From the NCBI RefSeq assembly GCF_000265205.3, contig NC_018000.1, positions 496,001 through 560,000 of the forward strand: a stretch of 64,000 nt of DNA. Reading direction: 5' to 3'. Of this stretch, positions 1 to 7,875 are shown piece by piece (position 1 is the first letter of the stretch; each line of letters begins with the position of its first letter). Made by a program: the position numbers and the translations under genes. This stretch comes from Sinorhizobium fredii USDA 257 (lineage in GTDB: Bacteria > Pseudomonadota > Alphaproteobacteria > Rhizobiales > Rhizobiaceae). The notes below the pieces were generated by a model. It was not told where the DNA came from. It was given only the letters and a program-made list of their open reading frames with translations, and did not search any database.

Positions 1-145
1 GGCGGATCTGGTCGGCGACGGCGCGCCATTGCAGGCTTGCCGCCTCTGCCGTCTCCTGGGCGAAGGCGGTGGCAATGAAGGCCGACACGACACGACGGCC
101 ACTCTTTCCGGCATGCGCCAGCACGTTGCGAGCGAAATGAACCCT

Positions 146-1642
146 GGGGCTGTTGAAGAACCAATCGTCGGCGGAGCTATGCGGAAGCCACCGACAAGCC
201 AATTCCAAAAACTTTCCTTTGCCTGAAGGGATGTCGGGCTGAACTGGTAGCTTCTTGGCTGTACACGAACAGCAAAATTGACAGAAAAGCACTCGCCAGT
301 CGTTTCAAGTTGACTGCCGCAGCCGTCAGATAGGCTTGGATTTTCATATTTATGAGGCCGCGCCGGATCGCTCTCGATAGCCCGTGCCAAGTCTTCGCTT
401 CGCCGTGATATCCCTCTGAGCGCCAGCGGTGACGCTGGTACAAAGCTCGGTCCTCGTCCGACCATCGTTCTCTTCGGCGACGAGCTCGCAGGAGTGCCGG
501 ATAGTCATCGCCGAGCACTACCGCCTTGTTCACACGGCCATTGGAAAGGCAAAGTCGCGCCAGATCGCAGTGCCGACAGTCGGCCGCGCGAGATGTAAAG
601 AAGCGCCCATGTTTAACGGCACGGCCCGCCTTCAGCATCTTGCCACGCGGACATTTAAGGGTGTCGTGCTTGGCGTCATAACGAAAGCGGCGCATAGGCA
701 CAGGGCTACGGATTGGCTCTGCCTTTGCCGGAATAACCGCTTCGATCGCGCGTTGCTCCATTCCTGCGAACACCTTAGCATACGCATAGCCGGCGTCGGC
801 CGTTGCCGTTTTGATTATCGTGCCGGTCATCGCGGCGACCGCGTCGAGACGACTGAGTATGACTTGCCCCTCATTAATCTCGCCTGTGGTGACCTCCACA
901 TCTAAAATTACGCCGCAAGCATCATCCACCACGGCATGTTGCTTGTAGGCCGGCTCCAGTCTCCGATTACGCCCGTTGGTCGCCATGGACGCGTCAGGGT
1001 CGGTGACGCAGACTTTCTTGTATTTGCCTGTTTTGCGGCTTTTTCGTTCGCTCTCAGCGGCTTCGTTGGCGTCGGTGACCGCATCTATATGGCGGACCGC
1101 AAGACTTTCCCAACTGACGTCGGCCCGAATGAGTGAGGCGTCGACATGAACGACCTCACCCTTGGCGACTTTGGCCGCTACGCAGACCTTTACCGTCCGC
1201 TCAAAGATAGTTCGGAAACGTTCTGCACCCCAGCGCTGACGGATACGGGTCAACGACGAATGGTCCGGGAGAGCTTCGTGCAGACCGAAGCCGATAAACC
1301 AGCGAATAGCGATGTTTACCTGAGCCTCGCGCATCAGCCGACGGTCATGGACAATTCCGAGAAGAAAGCCTGCAAGCATCAGCCGGACTGCTACTTCCGG
1401 GTCGATGCCGGGTCGGCCGAAGCCCGCCGCATAAAGCTCAGCCACCTCCTCGTGTAGCCAGGAGAGGTCGAGAACTCGATCGACCTTTACCAATACGTGA
1501 TCGTCAGGGACCAGATCCCGAAGCGAGCCGCACATGTACAGTTCAAGCTGATCGCGTTCCTTACGGCCGAGCATCGTGGAGGCTCCAGAGAATCAACGAC
1601 TGCTCAATTGAATCAGATACATAGCACTTCTTCAACAGCCCC
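146..1642 (-). mobile_element. IS1182-type insertion sequence, complete, inserted in the IS256 transposase
   Basis: A 1,497-bp element. Its ends are perfect 15-bp inverted repeats, GGGGCTGTTGAAGAA, at 146-160 and in reverse complement at 1628-1642. It is flanked by the 5-bp direct repeat ACCCT at 141-145 and 1643-1647, a target-site duplication. It encodes one full-length transposase. The intact repeats, duplication and reading frame suggest a fairly recent insertion that may still be mobile. The family is assigned from the transposase, not from a database match. Confidence 0.9.
177..1574 (-). CDS. IS1182-type (DDE) transposase
   Basis: 465-residue transposase that would catalyse cut or copy of the element around it. 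The N-terminus has the typical sequence of this group ([15 protein letters not shown], residues about 18-33). The DDE core is visible as [27 protein letters not shown] and the C-terminal signature [18 protein letters not shown], which carries the catalytic Glu. A Cys-rich stretch (CPRGK...[10 protein letters not shown]) precedes the last motif, as in related proteins. Length is normal for the family and there is no internal stop. The gene fills almost the whole element, starting 68 bases inside the right end. Other assignments within the IS5/IS1182 superfamily are possible. Confidence 0.9.
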   Translation of the reverse strand: MLGRKERDQLELYMCGSLRDLVPDDHVLVKVDRVLDLSWLHEEVAELYAAGFGRPGIDPEVAVRLMLAGFLLGIVHDRRLMREAQVNIAIRWFIGFGLHEALPDHSSLTRIRQRWGAERFRTIFERTVKVCVAAKVAKGEVVHVDASLIRADVSWESLAVRHIDAVTDANEAAESERKSRKTGKYKKVCVTDPDASMATNGRNRRLEPAYKQHAVVDDACGVILDVEVTTGEINEGQVILSRLDAVAAMTGTIIKTATADAGYAYAKVFAGMEQRAIEAVIPAKAEPIRSPVPMRRFRYDAKHDTLKCPRGKMLKAGRAVKHGRFFTSRAADCRHCDLARLCLSNGRVNKAVVLGDDYPALLRARRRRERWSDEDRALYQRHRWRSEGYHGEAKTWHGLSRAIRRGLINMKIQAYLTAAAVNLKRLASAFLSILLFVYSQEATSSARHPFRQRKVFGIGLSVASA

Positions 1643-2387
1643 ACCCTGCAGCGCTGCCAGGTGGCGCACAGAACTTTGGAAACCGCCGCCTTGATGCCTT
1701 CGTGGGCATCGGAAACGACGAGCCTGACGCCGCGCAGGCCACGCCGAGTTAGCTTGCGCAGGAACTCTGTCCAGATCGGCTCGGCTTCCGATGTGCCGAC
1801 CTCCATGCCCAGCACCTCGCGCCGGCCGTCCGTGTTGACGCCGACGGCGATGATCACAGCGACGGAGACGATGCGGCCGCCGCGGCGCACCTTCAGGTAG
1901 GTGGCATCGACCCACAGATATGGCCAGTCGCCCTCGATCGGCCGGTCGAGAAAGGCCTTCACCTTGCCGTCGATCTCCTCGCAGAGCCGGCTGACCTGGC
2001 TCTTGGAGACGCCGCTCATGCCCATGGCCTTGACCAGGTCGTCGACCGAGCGGGTCGAGATGCCCTGAATGTAAGCCTCCTGGATCACCGCCGTCAGCGC
2101 CTTCTCAGCCATGCGCCGCGGCTCCAGGAACGAAGGGAAGTAGGTGCCTTTCCTGAGCTTGGGATGCGCAGCTCGACGGTGCCGGCTCGCGTCTCCCAGT
2201 CCCGGTCGCGATATCCGTTGCGCTGGGCCGTGCGCAACGGGTTCTTCTCGCCATAGCCGGCGCCGGTGGAGGCACCCACCTCCATCTCCATCAGCCGTTC
2301 AGCGGCAAAGCCGATCATCTCGCGCAGAATATCGGCGTCGGGGGTCTTCTCCACGAGCATGCGCAGGTTCATCATGGCATCGGTCAT

Positions 2388-2799
2388 CGGTGCTTCCTTC
2401 GAATCAGGTTGGTGTGAGCAACCCGACCCTACCGGGGAACATCGATGACCGCTGCTAGCCGCTCGCTCGCTACAGCGCTGTTGAGGGCGCGCTCCCGAGC
2501 GGCTTCGCTACCGCCGAGTTACACCACTCGACGGGACACAACCCCTGCGGGTGATGGAGTCACCCGAATATTTCACAAATCGCCGGTGTCCAGCCCAAAG
2601 GGCCGAGCGCGAACAGTTTCCGGTCGACCTCCGCTTGGCCAATGTCTGCAGAGGGGCCGATTCCAGCTGATCGGAAACTGTCGTGCGACTGCTGTTGGCG
2701 CAAAATCGGACTCCGGAGAGGCACATCGGGAACGGAGGGGTGGTGCCCTGTGCCGGGCATGTCCACGGAACCGGGGCACCGCGAAGCTCGGAATAAAAT
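2388..2799. other. Non-coding: probable right end of the IS256 element, then eroded repeat sequence
   Basis: No convincing gene. The segment around 2515-2551 (TTACACCACTCGACGGGACA) resembles the terminal repeat of rhizobial IS256 elements, so the element probably ends near 2550; the partner end is outside the window. The remainder (about 2570-2790) is GC-rich and looks like worn intergenic repeat. Reading frames here lack ribosome-binding sites and recognisable domains. Confidence 0.45.
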
Positions 2800-2866
2800 G
2801 GTTGTGGAGGACCGACCCCATGCGATCCCCCCAATTCATCTTCGGGCGTTTTGCTTGATGAGGCGG
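2800..2866 (-). repeat. Dispersed repeat, copy A (inverted relative to copies B-E)
   Basis: Read on the minus strand it contains the block AGCAAAACGCCCGAAG, then TGAATTGGGGGGATCG, then GGTCGGTCCTCCACAACC. The same blocks occur at 5021-5089, 9763-9832, 15318-15388 and, less well kept, 17714-17774. This is the only copy in the opposite orientation. Confidence 0.8.
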
Positions 2867-2949
2867 CCCCCGAAGCCGCCGATCGGCCGACCACTTGAGA
2901 GGTACGCATCAAGATCCGCAGAGGCGTGGTGGGGAGAAATCGACCATAA

Positions 2950-3417
2950 TTAGACAGCGATATTGCAATGCCCGTACACAATCTTCCGCACCTTCTGCGA
3001 TAACTCTTCAAGAGTTGCCATGACGCGGTTCACCTGTGACAGCCTAGCGGTCATTTCAGGGTCGTATTTGTGACGAGGTATTCTCTCTTAGAGGTCAGTG
3101 TTGCTAAGTGCTCGGCCGTACGCTTTCTCAAGATCAAACCAGCATCAATCGCCATTCGTGATCGCTCGCCAATGTCGTGCTGAAGGCCGCGTATGGCCTT
3201 AGGGTCGTGCCCTTTTAGCGAGCAGAAACCCGTTTAGGTAGAGCTCAATTGAATGCAGCGCCAAAAATCGGCGGGGTGTGTGAGATAGCGGTTTGCTCCG
3301 AGGAGAGCGTTCTCCAAGCAAGATAGCGGCCGATCTGTAATGCCATGCCAACTCGAGAATATCATGAAGGCTTGCCGATTCCCCCGGATACAGTGCATCC
3401 ACGAAAGCGTCCCCCAT
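2950..3417 (-). pseudogene. Conserved hypothetical (HEPN-like helical protein), two frameshifts
   Basis: Three adjoining minus-strand frames together read like one small helical protein. The first frame (from ATG 3417) gives LHDILELAWHYRSAAILLG and FLALHSIELYLNGFLLAK. An extra A in the run at 3213-3216 breaks it. The second frame continues with GHDPKAIRGLQHDIGERS and LRKRTAEHLATLTSKREYLV. A base is missing near 3066, after which PEMTARLSQVNRVMATLEEL runs to the stop at 2950. The pattern of a LALHxIELYLN helix followed by HD resembles HEPN-type proteins, but the family name is from memory. Intact homologues would be about 150 residues. Decay by two independent indels suggests loss of function. 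Confidence 0.6.
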
Positions 3418-3685
3418 TAGCCTGCGGTTTGGTCGCCGTTCTCCGGCATCGTTCAGATGATACCGAAGGACTACTCGTCGAGGCGCTGCGAGCTCGAAAT
3501 TTCAAAAACTTCGCGCTCTGCTCCGCAGTGTAACGATCCACGACTTTGCTCCCCACGAAGTACAACCAAGCGCTTGAAGCGTCGCACAGGGCACGTTGCT
3601 GTCAAGGATTAGGGCGCCGCCCAAACGGGGTAATTTAATTTCGTCGCGCGCTAGGTCATGCTGAGAACAAACCAAGGAGGGGCAG

Positions 3686-3931
3686 ATGTCGAAATACGAG
3701 GGGCTGACGCAGCGGCTTGCCAAGGAAACGCTCTCTGAAATCATCCTGACCTTCGCCGAGATCGAAACGGCCGCAGGTGTAAATTTACCTAAGAGCGCAA
3801 GGCTTCCGCAGTACTGAGAGAATCCCACGAACCCTAGGCACATCCAAGGCGCCAAGAAGGCAGTAAGGGAAGCTGGTTTCAAGAGCTTCCTACTGGCACG
3901 ACAGGAGAAGGTGCGCTTTGTTCGCCATTGA
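3686..3931 (+). pseudogene. Small DUF7662-like protein, in-frame TGA at codon 44
   Basis: A strong ribosome-binding site (GGAGGGG) precedes ATG 3686. The frame encodes MSKYEGLTQRLAKE, then LTFAEIETAAGVNLPKSAR, the usual opening of the small DUF7662-type proteins (SKYxPLTxxL ... FxEIExxxGxxLPxSAR). At 3815-3817 TGA takes the place of what is a Trp codon in relatives (the expected motif is SAR-x-x-x-W-x-N). The same frame then continues without a stop through ENPTNPRHIQGAKKAVREAG to a TGA at 3929-3931, for 81 codons in all. Because both halves match one family in one frame, a single Trp-to-stop change is the simplest reading. Function of the family is unknown. Confidence 0.6.
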
Positions 3932-4403
3932 GGTAGTCCATGGCCGTTCTGAGTGATTTCCTCGACCAGGAACGGTTCTTGGCCTGTTGGCTGGCATCAC
4001 CGTTGGATTGCTGGCGTACTTTGCGGTGTCAAAATGAATCACGAGCTTTCCAACCAACTCTCCGGAGGGACTTCGGAATTGCCGGAGAACTCGGGAAGTA
4101 TTGTCCGACATTCTGCGGTGGACCGGGCGGACCGGGCTGGGGTTGTTGCCCAGGCTGCATTTTGAGATGGGTGATGTGACCGACTATGATTGCATCGCGG
4201 TCAAGCTACTCGGATACTCGGCGGGAACAAAGACACAGCGAGCTGGCTGCGCCCGGAAGGAGCGACCACGGCTGAGGTGACGGTTATCAATGGAGGTCCG
4301 TACCTCAATTGCCTGAAGGAGGTCGAAGCCAAAGGCGACACAAATGAAGATCGCGAAGGTAATGGGCTTCATGCCCGGCCCCTACCAAAGAAGGCACGTC
4401 TGG
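3932..4403. other. Gap with only gene debris
   Basis: No gene that I can support. Near 3972-4038 one frame reads like a single hydrophobic helix (TVLGLLAGITVGLLAYFAVSK, ending in a stop) but it has no start codon and follows a stop, so it is probably the remnant of a small membrane protein. The rest shows nothing recognisable. Confidence 0.4.
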
Positions 4404-4877
4404 GTGAAAGGTAGTAGGATCTCCTGTTTTGCTTCTGTTGTAATCGTGACGGCTATAATTTCGTTTCCCGCTGGTGCGCAAAACATCGGCGAGAGCGCCG
4501 AGCAGATTCGCTCGAAATGGGAGAGCGCACACAACAGCGAGAATGCAAAGGAGGTGGCCGCACTCTACTCAGAAGACGCTGTTCTCTTGATCCCGAATGA
4601 GGAGCACGTAAAAGGTCGGGCCGCCATCGAGAACCTCATCAACTCTCAGATTCAAGAGTTTGGTCTGTCGGATCTTCAAATTACGACCGACGAAACGCAA
4701 GAAGTGGGAGATGCACTCTTACAGTCCGGCACCTATACCATGAAAGCTAAGGGCCCGAAGGGGACAGTGCCAGTTTCAGGTGATTGGGTGACTCTGTTGA
4801 AAAAGGACGCGGACGGAAACTGGCGCATCAGCAGGCACATCTGGAACGAGGATGCGCCAGAAGCCGGTCCACAATAG
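4404..4877 (+). CDS. Exported SnoaL/DUF4440-like (NTF2-fold) protein
   Basis: About 157 residues from GTG 4404, which has AAGAAGG nine bases upstream and gives a good Sec signal peptide (Lys-Arg start, hydrophobic SVVIVTAIISF, cleavage after PAGA-Q). An ATG at 4344 in the same frame would add 20 residues and spoil the signal. The mature part has the NTF2-like pattern of DUF4440/SnoaL proteins: a helix with IRSKWESAHNSEN, the strand segment ALYSEDAVLLIPN, GRAAIENLI, and the final WRISRHIWN strand. The family includes periplasmic proteins of unknown role as well as ketosteroid-isomerase-like enzymes. No operon partner is visible; it stands alone between broken genes and repeats. Function unassigned. 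Confidence 0.75.
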   Translation: MKGSRISCFASVVIVTAIISFPAGAQNIGESAEQIRSKWESAHNSENAKEVAALYSEDAVLLIPNEEHVKGRAAIENLINSQIQEFGLSDLQITTDETQEVGDALLQSGTYTMKAKGPKGTVPVSGDWVTLLKKDADGNWRISRHIWNEDAPEAGPQ

Positions 4878-4928
4878 CGTCAGGAATGGTGATCAAATAT
4901 ACGGGTGCTATCGAGGCATTGCCGAAGG

Positions 4929-5010
4929 GGCGACGCATGCGGATCCGCGTCGAACGAGCGAGCTGAAGGCGAGCGGATGCGATGAACGGCGCAGATCCGC
5001 ATGCGTCGCC
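4929..5010. repeat. Perfect 17-bp inverted repeat, 48-base spacer
   Basis: GGCGACGCATGCGGATC at 4929-4945 is exactly complementary to GATCCGCATGCGTCGCC at 4994-5010. It lies between the SnoaL-like gene and repeat copy B. It could be the termini of a small (82-bp) miniature element or a long-stem RNA structure; no clear target duplication flanks it and no T run follows. Confidence 0.75.
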
Positions 5011-5020
5011 AACAACGGGC

Positions 5021-5089
5021 CTGCCTTCATCCGGCAAAACGCCTGAAGGTGAATTGGGTGGATCGATTGAAACGGCCCTCCACAACCAA
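5021..5089 (+). repeat. Dispersed repeat, copy B
   Basis: Carries GGCAAAACGCCTGAAGGTGA, then ATTGGGTGGATCGATTGAAA, then CGGCCCTCCACAACCAA. It is a direct copy of C (9763-9832), D (15318-15388) and E (17714-17774). It lies about 160 bases before the adenylate cyclase start, while copy C lies 58 bases after its stop. Confidence 0.85.
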
Positions 5090-5393
5090 TTTATCTCCGA
5101 GTTTTGCGGCGCCCCCGCAGGGGCACCAACGGCGGAACCTGATCCCGTTCGACGTTCATCGGGGGGCCGAATACCCTTTGCACTCAGAGTGAAATTTGTC
5201 CTCGTATGACGTATAGTTGCTCTTGCCAGCCCAGGGATGGGGCACCCAAGAATGGAGCGCAGACTTTCCGCAATCTTGGCCGCTGACGTGGTCGGCTACT
5301 CGACGCTCATGGAGCGGGACGAGGCGGGTACCTTTGATCGTCTAAGGGTAAGCGCGAATTTCCCCGCACCTTCTGTGATGGTGTGAGCTTTGG

Positions 5394-5430
5394 CATTTGG
5401 TGTCCACCTAAAGGAGGTGGACACCAAATG
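5394..5430 (+). promoter_or_regulatory. Perfect 16-bp hairpin over the ribosome-binding site and start codon of IS66 tnpA
   Basis: CATTTGGTGTCCACCT (5394-5409), loop AAAGG, AGGTGGACACCAAATG (5415-5430). The right arm and loop contain the AAAGGAGGT ribosome-binding site and end with the ATG at 5428. A transcript reading in from the host gene would fold and hide the start; one starting inside or after the left arm would not. This layout is known to protect other insertion sequences (for example IS10 and IS50) from impinging transcription; its role here is an inference. Confidence 0.75.
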
Positions 5431-5895
5431 ATGGAAGAAGGTCAAAAGCTTGTCGTGCGACTCGTTGGTCGGAATGGACGACGCCGGTTCGATCCAGCAT
5501 CGAAAGACCGTCTTATTTCGGCCTGCCTTGAACCTGGCGCATCAGTATCGAAACTTGCGCTCGAACATGGGGTCAACGCGAACCTCGTTTGGAAATGGAT
5601 AAAGAAGGCCAAGGAGTTCCGTGCTCTGCCGCCGTCTTCGACATCGGCTTTTCTTCCGGTTCAGATCACCGCGGCGAGCAGCCTGCCAATGCAGAGCAGC
5701 GCGTTTGCGTTGGAGATGCCTGCCACGGATGGTGAAGAGCGACGATCGCAATCGGAGAGGATCGACCGGCTGTCCTCTCCAGCCAAGGTGAGCGCGTCAC
5801 TGCCGAACGGTGTGAAGCTGACGCTGGAATGTAGTGATGTGGACGTGTTGGCAGCAATAATCGGAGCGTTGGGTCATGTTCAGACTGGGCGCTGA
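5428..5895 (+). CDS. tnpA: IS66 accessory protein TnpA (OrfA, helix-turn-helix)
   Basis: 155 residues from ATG 5428, chosen because AAAGGAGGT lies at the right distance (an ATG at once after it, 5431, is equally possible). The N-terminal half has the IS66 OrfA helix-turn-helix: GRRRFDPASKDRLISACLEP, then SVSKLALEHGVNANLVWKWI, a Xre/Tc-like DNA-binding segment. The C-terminal half ends in the conserved ANGVKLxLE...VLAAIIGAL-type region (here LPNGVKLTLECSDVDVLAAI). It overlaps tnpB by 20 bases, implying translational coupling. IS66 elements need this protein for transposition although it is not the catalytic subunit. Confidence 0.9.
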   Translation: MMEEGQKLVVRLVGRNGRRRFDPASKDRLISACLEPGASVSKLALEHGVNANLVWKWIKKAKEFRALPPSSTSAFLPVQITAASSLPMQSSAFALEMPATDGEERRSQSERIDRLSSPAKVSASLPNGVKLTLECSDVDVLAAIIGALGHVQTGR

Positions 5896-6229
5896 CCTTC
5901 AGGTCTACCTGCATCGCGAACCGATCGACTTTCGGGCTGGCATCAACAGCCTTGCAGTTCTGGTCCAGGAGACGATGGCGCTCGATCCGTTTGCTCCAGC
6001 GGTTTTTGCGTTCTGCAATCGCCGTCGCGACCGGATGAAGCTCTTGTTCTTCGACCGATCGGGCTTTGTGCTGGTCCTGAAGCGGCTGACCGAGGACAAG
6101 TTCCGATGGCCTCGCCGTGAGGTGGCGGTGGTCACGGTGACGACCGAGCAACTGCACTGGATCCTCGACGGCATCGATATCGATGCGATGGTCCGCCACC
6201 CGGTGCGGCAGTATCAGGTCGCCGGCTGA
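5876..6229 (+). CDS. tnpB: IS66 accessory protein TnpB (Orf2)
   Basis: 117 residues, normal length. It shows the IS66 Orf2 signature throughout: VYLHREPIDFRAGINSLAVL, FAFCNRRRDRMKLLFFDRSG and LKRLTEDKFRWP, ending in a C-terminal helix that includes TTEQLHWILDGID. The biochemical role of TnpB is not settled, but it is needed together with TnpA and TnpC for IS66 transposition. It starts inside the end of tnpA and is followed by a 53-base gap before tnpC. No damage visible. Confidence 0.95.
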   Translation: MFRLGADLQVYLHREPIDFRAGINSLAVLVQETMALDPFAPAVFAFCNRRRDRMKLLFFDRSGFVLVLKRLTEDKFRWPRREVAVVTVTTEQLHWILDGIDIDAMVRHPVRQYQVAG

Positions 6230-6282
6230 GGGTGGCGAATTGAGCTGTTGACGTAGGGTAGCGGTTCAGATTCAAAACTACG

Positions 6283-7875
6283 ATGAATCGAACCGGCGAA
6301 CCGAGCGTTGCAGAGCTGATGGCGCAGTTGGCGGCCAATGCTGCCGAAATCGCCGCGCTGAAAGCCGAGAAGGAAACGCTCTCGCAGCGGGTCGTCAAGC
6401 TGGAGGAAGAGCTGGCGCTTGCACGGCTCCATCGCTTTGCGCCGCGCAGCGAAAAGCACGTTGATCGCATCTTCAACGAAGCCGAAGAGGCTGCGGACGA
6501 GGATGGAGCGGACAGCCACGAGAGCGAGGTCATCGACATTCCGGACACAGGCCTGCCGCCTGTCGAAAGCACGACGGGTCAGAAGCGTGGCCGCAGACCA
6601 CTACCGCAGAACCTGCCGCGCGAGCGCGTCGAGTATGACCTTCCCGACGATCAGAAGGCTTGTCCTTGCTGCCGTGGGCAGATGCACCGCATGGGCGAGG
6701 CCGTTACCGAGCAACTTCATATCGAAGTGAAGGCGAAGGTCTTACAGAATGTGCGGTTCAAATATGCATGCCGCCATTGCGACCGCACCGGGATCAACAC
6801 GCCTGTCGTGACCGCGCCGATGCCGGTGCAGCCCTTGCCGGGCAGCATCGCCACGGCCTCGACATTGGCCTTCGCACTCGTTCACAAGTACGTCGACGGC
6901 ACACCGCTCTACCGTCTGGCGCAGACCTTCGAACGCGCCGGTGTTCCTGTCAGCCGTGGTGCTCTCGGCCACTGGGTGATCGGTTCGAGCGAGAAGCATC
7001 TGCATCGCATCTATGACGCGCTGAAACTGCGGCTCAGGTCGCAACCCCTCATCCATGGCGACGAGACGACCGTTCAGGTCCTGAAGGAAAAGGACAAAGA
7101 GGCCACCAGCACATCGTATATGTGGGCCTATCGGAGCGGCGACGACAGTGACGAGCCGATCGTGCTTCTCGATTATCAGCCGGGCCGCGGCCAGATTCAC
7201 CCCCAGACCTTCCTCGGCGATTACCGCGGCATATTGATGAGCGATGGTTACACCGCCTGGCGCACGCTGGATGGCGCGATCCATATCGGATGCATGGCCC
7301 ATTCGAGGCGGCGCTTCGTCGATGCCCTCAAAGCCAGAAAGAAAGGCGGCGGTCCGCCCGAGCAGGCTCTCCGGTTCTTCGAACAACTCTATCGGGTTGA
7401 AAGGCAAGCACGAGACAAGAAGCCTGATGCCGGCGAAACGAAGGCCGACAGCGTTCGCCGATTCCGACAGCAACACAGCATACCCGTCCTGACCGCTCTC
7501 AAGGTATGGCTCGACGAAATCGCGCCGAAGGTCATGCCGGACACCAAGCTGGGCGATGCTGTATCCTACACCCTGAACCAGTGGGATTATCTGACGCGCT
7601 ACACAGACGATGGCAGGATGCCGATCGACAACAACATCTTGGAGCGCGACATCAGAGTTTTTGCGACCGGCAGAAAGAGCTGGCTGTTCAGCGATACCAC
7701 CGACGGAGCCAAGGCCAGCGCCGTCATCTACAGCCTCATGCTGACCTGCCGTGCCTGCGGCGTCGAGCCGTTGACGTGGTTGCGCCACGTCCTTACCGAA
7801 TTGCCTCAACGCGCGGGCGATGCTGATATCGACGACTTGTTGCCCTTCAACTTCACACAGACTGCCACCGCCTGA
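6283..7875 (+). CDS. tnpC: IS66 transposase TnpC (DDE)
   Basis: 530 residues, full length. An N-terminal leucine-zipper-like coiled coil (residues about 10-50, ELMAQLAANAAEIAALKAEK and the following heptads) is followed by the IS66 zinc-binding region (ACPCCRGQMHRMGE ... CRHCDRTG). The catalytic core has HGDETTVQVL with the first Asp, MSDGYTAWRTLDGAIHIGCM with the second, and MPIDNNILERDIRVFATGRK with the catalytic Glu. The usual C-terminal IS66 tail (WLRHVLTELPQR ... DDLLPFNF) is present. Nothing is truncated, so the element should be able to move. Confidence 0.96.
   Translation: MNRTGEPSVAELMAQLAANAAEIAALKAEKETLSQRVVKLEEELALARLHRFAPRSEKHVDRIFNEAEEAADEDGADSHESEVIDIPDTGLPPVESTTGQKRGRRPLPQNLPRERVEYDLPDDQKACPCCRGQMHRMGEAVTEQLHIEVKAKVLQNVRFKYACRHCDRTGINTPVVTAPMPVQPLPGSIATASTLAFALVHKYVDGTPLYRLAQTFERAGVPVSRGALGHWVIGSSEKHLHRIYDALKLRLRSQPLIHGDETTVQVLKEKDKEATSTSYMWAYRSGDDSDEPIVLLDYQPGRGQIHPQTFLGDYRGILMSDGYTAWRTLDGAIHIGCMAHSRRRFVDALKARKKGGGPPEQALRFFEQLYRVERQARDKKPDAGETKADSVRRFRQQHSIPVLTALKVWLDEIAPKVMPDTKLGDAVSYTLNQWDYLTRYTDDGRMPIDNNILERDIRVFATGRKSWLFSDTTDGAKASAVIYSLMLTCRACGVEPLTWLRHVLTELPQRAGDADIDDLLPFNFTQTATA

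Larger units (their letters stand above)
1..2387 (-). pseudogene. IS256-family transposase, frameshifted and split by another IS; runs off the window
   Basis: Mutator-type (IS256) transposase on the minus strand. The N-terminal part starts at 2387. Near 2165 one base is missing, so the reading frame changes; the continuing frame carries the catalytic-domain signatures [10 protein letters not shown] and [13 protein letters not shown], which hold the first two Asp of the DDE triad. At 1647 the coding sequence stops at an IS1182-type insertion. Beyond the insertion, from 145 down to base 1, the frame resumes exactly with IS256-like sequence (HFARNVLAHAGKSGRR, then VVSAFIATAFAQE). Removing 146-1642 and one ACCCT copy restores the frame across the join. 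The third catalytic residue and the stop lie outside the window. With both a frameshift and an insertion it cannot make active transposase. Confidence 0.9.

Noticed and set aside
2445..2858. A 137-codon open frame after the IS256 remnant, and several overlapping frames on the other strand
   Set aside because: No ribosome-binding site, no domain, and it runs through the dispersed repeat; typical chance frames in GC-rich non-coding DNA.
4020..4180. A Gly/Pro/Cys-rich frame (PTFCGGPGGPGWGCCPGC)
   Set aside because: No start site or family; probably a chance frame in gene debris.
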